Shown here: in pieces, positions 57,517 through 64,000 of the stretch
How positions within the stretch are numbered: position 1 is the stretch's first letter
How the letters are laid out: every line of letters begins with the position of its first letter
From: Chloranthus sessilifolius
Taxonomy: Eukaryota > Streptophyta > Magnoliopsida > Chloranthales > Chloranthaceae
Direction of reading: 5' to 3'
Assembly: GCA_021018995.1 (NCBI GenBank)
Contig: CM037585.1
Location: forward strand, 122,416,831 to 122,480,830
Length of the DNA: 64,000 bases
Notes under the pieces: model-generated
The model's input: only the letters and a program-made list of their open reading frames with translations
The model's database searches: none
Told to the model about the DNA's origin: nothing
Made by a program: the position numbers and the translations under genes

Positions 57517-60500
57517 TGTGATAGCCCGAATTTTCCCAACACATTTTTTTTAACAACACGGATAATCGAAACACTCGTACCGTCGGGTCGTACAGGTCAC
57601 GATCCAAAACAGAATACTATTGGTACATCCACATAAAGCGAAATTCAAAGTAATTAATACACATGGCAGGAATAGAAGATTCTATCTTTATACAAAATAC
57701 AGGCTAACAATTTAAAATCACCGGTGATGGCCGACCATCGCCTAAATAATGGTACACCCAAAAGGATGTAGATCACAAATCTAATTCTACCAGTCTACAA
57801 GATGATTGGACGAATCAAGTCCAAACGTCAAAATCCACAACTATATCAAGATCAAATCCACCAATCTAGGGTAGAAGGTTCGCCTTAAGTTACAGATCTC
57901 ACCTAAGACCTGCACCTGTGATGTATAGTCGAGGGGTGAGCTACAATCCAAACTCAAAAGAGGAACTCAAGAACAATTTCATTTATCATCTTATGCATAG
58001 ATTCAAATGACAAGATTTCAAAATAATGTTTCATCAAAATGCAGATTTAAATACAAGTTTTCAAAAGAATTTCATTTTAAAATAGGGGCATGCTTCAAAA
58101 CCATTTTCATCTCAGAACAGTCAGGTCATTTTCATATCAAACGAAATATGCAAAGATTTTCACTAATATCAAAACAAAATTTTTAAAAAAATCACGTGTC
58201 TTAGGTAGAGTTTCACAAAGGTTCAAAGTCAAGTGCGATTCGAATTCAAAGGTCATGTTAGATTCTCTTATATTTAAATCCGCCCATAGCGGTCCACATT
58301 GTACGAATAATCCGCCCATAGTGGTCCACAAATGCATGTTTAATCCGCCCTAGCGGTCCTCAGTGTGTGCATATAATCCGCCCATAACGGTCCACTTCAA
58401 TTTATCTATTTTATCATTTGGTCCACTTACATATTTTATATATTCGATTTACGGATATCCCGCCGTGCCGATTCGATTCAAGGATATCCCACCGTGCCGG
58501 TTCGATTCACAGATTAACTGTCGTACCAATTCGATTCACGAATATCCCGCTGTGCCAGTTTGATTCACAGATATCCCGTCGTGCCGATTTGATTCACGGA
58601 TTGACTGTCGTACCAGTTCGATTCACGGATATCCCACCGTGTCGGTTTAATTCATGTATACATTTATATCAAATCAAATTCAATGTTCATATTCATATTT
58701 TAGGTCAATAGGATTCTAATTTAAGATTCATGTTCAATGTTCAACGGATTCCATTTCGAACTTCATGTTCAGGGTTTCAAACTAACATTAAGAGTTCACA
58801 AGTCAAGTTCAGATTCAAGTTTTCAGAGTTCAAAGCTCATGTTCAAAGTTCATATTAAAAGTGTATATCCAGATTCTAAAAGGCTTCAAATTCGGGTTCA
58901 AATCAGAACAAGATTTAGAATAAAGTGCAGATCTATGATTCATTTTCAAAAATTACAATTTTGATTCGAATAGATCTCATAAGTACATGAATTCAAAGTC
59001 CATGTTCAAATTTCAAATTTTAAGATTCAAAGTCCATTTTCAAACAAATCATATCTTATCAAACACTCATCATACAAGTCTATGAATTCAAATAAGAAAT
59101 TTCATTGGTTTACGAAGTTCCCCTACCTCCGTCGCGAAATCTCTTAAAGTCATGCAAAACGGTGCAAAAATCCTCATGAACATTCCCAAACCTTAACCTA
59201 CATTACAAAGCATTCATATACTTAAATGTTAATGAGTAAATATCATACATGTCGAAGTTCGTAAAATTTTCTCAAAACTGGGACGAAAAGGATAAATCCG
59301 CGTTAACTTTGGATCATGTAAAACTTGTCCCTAATTACTACTAAATTTTGACATTTAAAACATTATATTTCTAAAAAAATTAATTCATATGAGTTATAGA
59401 GATCATTGTCATCTTTCCAACGCCTCAAGAATCTCCCCAATTGAAGTTCGAGGTCAAAAGTTATGACCAAAATACCGACTATGTGCTGGCACTAGGAACA
59501 GTAGCTCGTCGTGGCGAGATTGTAACTCACCGTGGCGAGGCCTTCAGGCACCTATAGCTTGCCGCAATGAGTTTGCACAAAGCAAAAAATGGCTTGACAA
59601 CTCAAGGGGCACTCGTCGCAGCAAGGATTTCAAAACATGCCTTGTCGCAGCAAGGTTTAGGGTCGTCGCAGCGAGTTTGCTATGACTCATTTCATTTGGG
59701 TTTTTTTCCGAATCGCCCAAAATCACATCATTTCTTGCATAGCCTATCTTAATTTCTCATTCTAATCGTAATTTATGACTTCTATCCTAGTTTGGTCGAG
59801 CATGCACGCTTCGAAACATCGGAATCGAAAGAATTCGGCTACCATGTGTCACAGAGTTACTCTTTGCGACGTAATTTCTCGTGTGGCAACTAGCTTTCTC
59901 GACCTAGATCAGCCTATTCACATTTCAAACCTGCACGGTAGTACATTAGGATAGAAACTATGCGAATTCCCGAATATAATTCATATAGCTATACGCAGCG
60001 ATCATCCTAGGGGCAGCCCCACTTAGGGTCTAGGTTCGTACCGTGGATGGTGGTCGTGGACCACCAACACGATGGCTCCAATGCACGACGCGACAGGAGC
60101 AACCCAACACCTATGCGAGGCCCAAATGCATGAACTCAAGCCCACAAGACTATCGTACATATTCTGTAGGAGATCACTTAGGCCAACGACACGCCACGTG
60201 GCTGTTAGATCACTTCCCCATATATATGGTTATCAAGTGCGAGTCACCGAGGGAGACGAAAGCAAGACTACCTGTGTGACCAAGTACAGAGCCTTTAGGT
60301 TTCTAGTGATGCCTTTTGGGCTGACTAATTCCCCAGCCACCTTCTGCACCCTGATGAATGAGTTGTTCCATGCCTACCTCGACAAGTTCGTGGTAGTGTA
60401 TTTAGACGATATCATTGTATATAGCAACACATTGGAAGAACATCTCAGCCACCTCCAAATCATCTTTAATATACTGCGAGAAAATTAGCTCTATATCAAG

Positions 60501-62584
60501 AAGGAGAAGTGTTCATTTGCATAAGAGTAGATTATGTTTTTAGGACACTATATTGGGGGAGGAAACATCAGTATGGACCTTGAGAAAGTTCGTGCAATCC
60601 AAGAGTAGAGAGTGCCAGAAGGCTTGACCGAGTTGCGGTCATTTTTAGACCTTGTCAACTATTACAGAAGGTTCATCCCCAGTTATCCACACCGTGCGAC
60701 ACCACTAACTGACCGTTTGAAGAAGGATCGACCGTGACAGTGGTGGGAGAAGTGCCAAAGGGCATTTGAAGATCTAAAAGTGGTGGTCATGAGTGACCCT
60801 GTGCTGAAGCTACCTGATCACTCCAAGCCATTTGCGGTACACATGGATGCCTCCGACTATGCGATAGGAGGAGTATTAATGCAAGCCCCAATAGTGGCCA
60901 AACGGCGGGAGGACCTCAAACCCCTTGGTTTGACATATCGCAACGCTTCGCACCGCTAACCCAGTTTGGTCATGTCACGATCGTATCGCGTGCCTTGTTG
61001 GCATTGCGTCACGAGTCCAACTGCCACCATGTCGCGTGCCCTCTTGGCCCACGATTGAAGCTCTAGGAGTACCAATGGCGAAGCCCTCATGGCTTGATAA
61101 CGCGCCAACGATGCCCTAGCTTCAATCCACCAGTGCCTGACGCACAAGTGGCTCAAGTGGTCCTGCGGCTGACCCGGATTGCCACGCCGCGAGCCCACTT
61201 CACACATGTCTCTCGTGCGTCCGATCTTCGTAAATCCCTTTGCATGTCATTCCAATTTCAACCAAATCTATCCTAATCTTAAGACATTGAGGTTTACAAG
61301 GCAGGGTTAAGGCATTACCTCGAAGATTTGCTTAAGCGAAGATCAACGATCGTCGGTGACGGGACTTTTCGGTGCTCAGACTTCCTATCCTCCGATAGTT
61401 CGATCCTAGAACTCGACAGATCGCAACAGCGTCGCGATGCTCAAATGGCGGGGATTCTTCAGCTAGAAAAATATGGAGAAATTTTTGTGGTTTTGTGGAT
61501 CATCGAATGGTTGGGGTTTCCTCAATTAGAAACCCCAAAGAATGGTTCAATCCGTCGAATCTTGTGGTGAACTAAGGGAAAGGTTTGATTTTGAAGAAGC
61601 GAAATAGTTTCGGAAGAGATTCAAGGGTTGAGATCGCTTGAGAGGGTGATCAAGGCAAAAGGAACAATGGTTTCTCCATCTTTTTTTTTTTTTTCCTTCT
61701 CTCAAATTGTATCTACATGCAATTTTCCAACCCATGCCTAATTTATATAAGCACATGGCTGGTTTGTTGTGGTGTTGCGTCAGCACACTACTCAAACGTG
61801 TATTGACTTCTAAAGAAAGATTTAAAACCAAGGTCCAATGTCCCCTTTTAATACTGAATGGAAATCCGACTCGGCGTTAAGCCTACACATCGTGAATCGG
61901 TGTATGGGCTCTTTGAGTTTTGAAGTCGAGAAGTCTTGTACGTGGGTTTTATTCATCTTATGGGGGCTTAATCTGTTATGGAATTGGTACACCATGGTCC
62001 ACTGTATTGGTTCCTATCCAAGGGTCTAAGATGACATCAAAAAGGTTACCTAATACGTTTTGATCCCTAGACCTTTTTATTTACTAATCAAGTCCCTAAC
62101 TGATGTGCCATCATGTAACCCGTGCACTATTTGTGAAATTATTTGTGTTAACCTTTCACACAGGATTACATGCATTTATTTTGTATTAACTTGGGTTATT
62201 GGGCTCAGTTTGGGTTCATGCTTAGCGCGCACATGATCGCCCTTGATCACGCGTACGCCATCTTCTCATTCTGATTTATTCATTAGTTAAGTAAGCCCAT
62301 GATATACTAGGGTGCTTGAAACGGGTGAATTTGAACCTGGTCCGATCCCGGGTTCGAGTTGTATGCAACACACACTTCTCACGAGGGTTCAGTCTCGATT
62401 CAGTGTTCGAGTCATTGATTGGTTCTCAGAATTTGGATATTGGGTGCATTTACCCAATCAAGGTGGATGAGTCAAAGGCCCCATCATAGTCATCAACATA
62501 TTGACCAAAGTCAAATTGGTCAAGACTGTCGTATTTACGCCGAAGGTCAACGATTCAATGCTAGAAAAAATCATGGTTGTTACA
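57517..62584 (-). repeat. 5' LTR of the gag-only element, with an inserted gypsy fragment
   Basis: 5068 bp including an 869-bp insert at 60022-60890. The long form holds the part missing from the other LTR (58823-62038): TTCAAAGTTCA-rich sequence, a GCTCGTCGTGGCGAG cluster (59500-59670), and a minus-strand TATA box (GCTTATATAAATTAGG, about 61738-61752) that would drive transcription toward gag. A T-tract of 14 lies at 61680-61694. Confidence 0.85.
60022..60890 (+). pseudogene. Chimeric chromovirus fragment: short gag-like start fused to RT
   Basis: An open frame (60072-60488) starts MAPMHDATGATQHLCEAQMH, then turns into RT at about YGYQVRVTEGDESKTTC, FLVMPFGLTNSPATFC and the catalytic FVVVYLDDIIVYSN. 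RT continues in frame after a stop ([42 protein letters not shown]) into the first RNase H strand (FAVHMDASDYAIGGVLMQ). The RT is of a different chromovirus group from the two gypsy elements around it. The block is flanked by the 7-base direct repeat AGCCCCA (60015-60021 and 60884-60890). The MAP start resembles gag starts of such elements, so gag end to mid-RT was probably deleted before or during capture. Confidence 0.75.
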
Positions 62585-63382
62585 GTCGGAATTTCTAGAT
62601 GTTCTAGGTTTCAAAAATAAGGTCTAACAATGGTCATGACGGTTCTAAGATTCTCTTAAGAATTGAACTGATCACAAGGGTTCGTAATATTCTAATTAAG
62701 ATTTGACAACCATAAGGGCAATAAAAGTGATGAGTATTCTCCTCTCGAAGCATGGTTGATGATGCTACAGTGATCAACGCTTGAGAAGATTGATGATCAA
62801 TATTACCGTTCTCGCGAAGTTTCTACTTCCTCTCTCCTCGATCTCGATGGTGGAAAAGATTGAAATGATTCTCATGGAAAGATACTCAAAAGTTCTTGGG
62901 TGACGAGAAAAAGGCGATTGAGGGAGAAGGATGGTGACGGCTAGGGTTTTCTTACGAAGAAGAAGGACAAGAAGAGACGGCTAGGGTTTTCTCACTGCTT
63001 TATCCTCAAGAAGAATTCTTAAATTGTGATTTAAGGTTCTCCATAACACCTCTTCTTAAAACTTAATGGAGATTATCAGGTGTTGGGCTGATATACCAAG
63101 GCAAGGTGTATAGGCTTTTATTTCAAGGTTCAAAAATAAAAGTTTTAAAGCCTATACCAAGGTTTGATCCTTGGACCTCTAGTCTATAACTCAAGTTTCT
63201 AACTGTCTTGCTATCACGTAGCTTGTGTAATTAGTGACGAAATTAAATATAAGGGTCTTTTAAACCAAAACGTGTTTCTTTTGTTTAAAATATTTTTAAC
63301 ATTCAAGACATGCAATGTATATTTTGTTAAGCACATATACTTATTGGACATATTAAGGTTTGGAAAATTTTGGGTTTTTACA
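62585..63382 (-). repeat. 5' LTR of the Tekay-like gypsy, outer part
   Basis: Continues the LTR interrupted at 53678. It starts with the second GTCGG copy. Its U3 (GATCCTTGGACCTCTAGTCTATAACTCAAGTTTCTAACTG region) matches the gag-only element's U3 (ATCCCTAGACC, ACTAATCAAGTCCCTAACTG) in the same orientation. The outer border is taken as GGGTTTTTACA at 63382; GTTGTGACA at 63403 is the alternative. Confidence 0.65.
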
Positions 63383-64000
63383 GATACGATTTCGGGTTGT
63401 GACAAAAATATTGCTAAAACCCCAACATTCAAATTACAAATTTCATATTTAAACTGTTGTAAAAATAAATTAGTGATATTATTAAATGATTTAGTCTCCA
63501 CGCAAGGTGCACGTTTATAGCATAAATCTTTATAAAACTAATTCAAATTACTCGAATAAATTTTAGCTATTTCCTCAATTTGCATAATAAATTTTGATGA
63601 TAATGATGATTCAAGTAAAAATGATTAGGATGGTAATCATAATTATGATGATGCTAATGATAATTACTGAAGATGGTGATACCAATGAGGATAACGGTAA
63701 TGATAATAGTGCATATGATAATAATGAAACTTAGGTTATTCTAAAATTAATAAACTTATCTTATTCTAAAATTAATAAACTTATCTTATTATGATTCACT
63801 ATTCTAGCTATACCTCTAACATAGTAGTAGGCCATTATAAAAGTGGCGATTTTACCACTTAAAATGCCTAAACAACCATTTTACTACTTACTTTAAAGTG
63901 TCGTTAATCTTACTATAGTTCATTTATTACAAACCCATCATATGCTAGGGATAAGAACATAAATTTAAATTGATTTGTATCTAAAGAAAATAACTTCAAC
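63383..64000. other. AT-rich DNA with simple repeats
   Basis: GATGATAATGATGATT-type repeats occupy 63595-63730. A 25-bp direct repeat (TTATTCTAAAATTAATAAACTTATC) is found twice at about 63738-63788. No gene is recognised. Confidence 0.6.

Larger units (their letters stand above)
53679..62584 (-). mobile_element. Complete gag-only LTR retrotransposon (TR-GAG type) with 5-bp target duplication
   Basis: Both borders are TGTGA...TTACA and are flanked by the direct repeat GTCGG (53674-53678 and 62585-62589). LTRs are 53679-55507 (3') and 57517-62584 (5'). The internal region is only about 2.0 kb and has a primer site, a gag and a polypurine tract but no protease, RT or integrase. Movement would need enzymes from a related full-length element. 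It sits in the LTR of the older Tekay-like gypsy, in the same orientation. Confidence 0.9.
47655..63382 (-). mobile_element. Tekay-like Ty3/gypsy chromovirus (minus strand), 3'-truncated and interrupted
   Basis: From right to left: 5' LTR (63382-62585 and 53678-51606, split by a younger element), primer site, gag, RT, RNase H, integrase and a C-terminal chromodomain, cut at 47655. The 3' LTR is gone. The zinc knuckle of Gag and the whole protease are missing by a deletion near 50690-50700. The order with a chromodomain at the end of integrase assigns it to chromoviruses; HVSMLRKYVRDPTHILDYQ and the I-L-D-R-K-E start of the chromodomain point to the Tekay (Del) group. Confidence 0.82.

Noticed and set aside
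59567..59752. Plus-strand frame of 61 residues in the LTR
   Set aside because: It lies in a repeat cluster of the LTR and resembles no protein.

Overview
This window is plant nuclear DNA, and almost all of it is transposable elements and satellite repeats. I see no intact single-copy gene, rRNA, tRNA or CRISPR array. A plant source is indicated by Ty3/gypsy elements of the Tat lineage (second RNase H, antisense plant-mobile-domain gene), chromovirus-like gypsy elements, Ty1/copia elements primed by initiator tRNA-Met, a Mutator-like transposase with an associated DUF1985/Ulp1 gene, and spliced genes with GT-AG introns. The layout suggests pericentromeric or other heterochromatin of an angiosperm, probably a dicot. 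Nearly every reading frame carries stops or frameshifts, so most copies are old.

Region 1 (1 to about 19.25 kb, + strand) is one Tat-lineage retrotransposon whose 5' LTR and gag lie outside the window. Order: protease, G-patch-like and acidic linker, reverse transcriptase, RNase H, additional RNase H, integrase, then about 10.7 kb of 3' non-pol sequence. That long stretch carries a multi-exon antisense gene with a plant mobile domain (PMD), its TATA promoter, a diverged second copy of that promoter, tandem repeats, a hairpin, the polypurine tract and a 2.4-2.5 kb 3' LTR.

Region 2 (19.25-22.6 kb) holds an unrecognised acidic ORF and a broken exon with one CCHC knuckle and two GRF zinc fingers. 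Region 3 (22.6-29.66 kb) is a 144-bp satellite with three nested levels of periodicity: monomer, 666/811-bp higher-order unit, and about 2.14-kb super-unit.

Region 4 (29.7-41.5 kb) has, on the minus strand, a DUF1985/Ulp1-type cysteine protease gene and a MULE transposase, separated by a palindrome-rich array built on CTGATATCAG. A second, diverged 144-bp array (40.63-41.49 kb) lies on the far side. This arrangement resembles Kaonashi-type MULEs carrying ULP genes.

Region 5 (42.0-63.4 kb) is a nest. A copia pol fragment is split by a 964-bp non-autonomous hAT. A second copia (LTR, PBS, gag, integrase) is truncated tail-to-tail against a minus-strand Tekay-like gypsy. The 5' LTR of that gypsy is interrupted by a complete gag-only LTR element (53679-62584, 5-bp target duplication GTCGG). 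One LTR of the gag-only element in turn holds an 869-bp chimeric gypsy fragment, while its other LTR lost 3.2 kb. The last 0.6 kb is AT-rich, featureless DNA.
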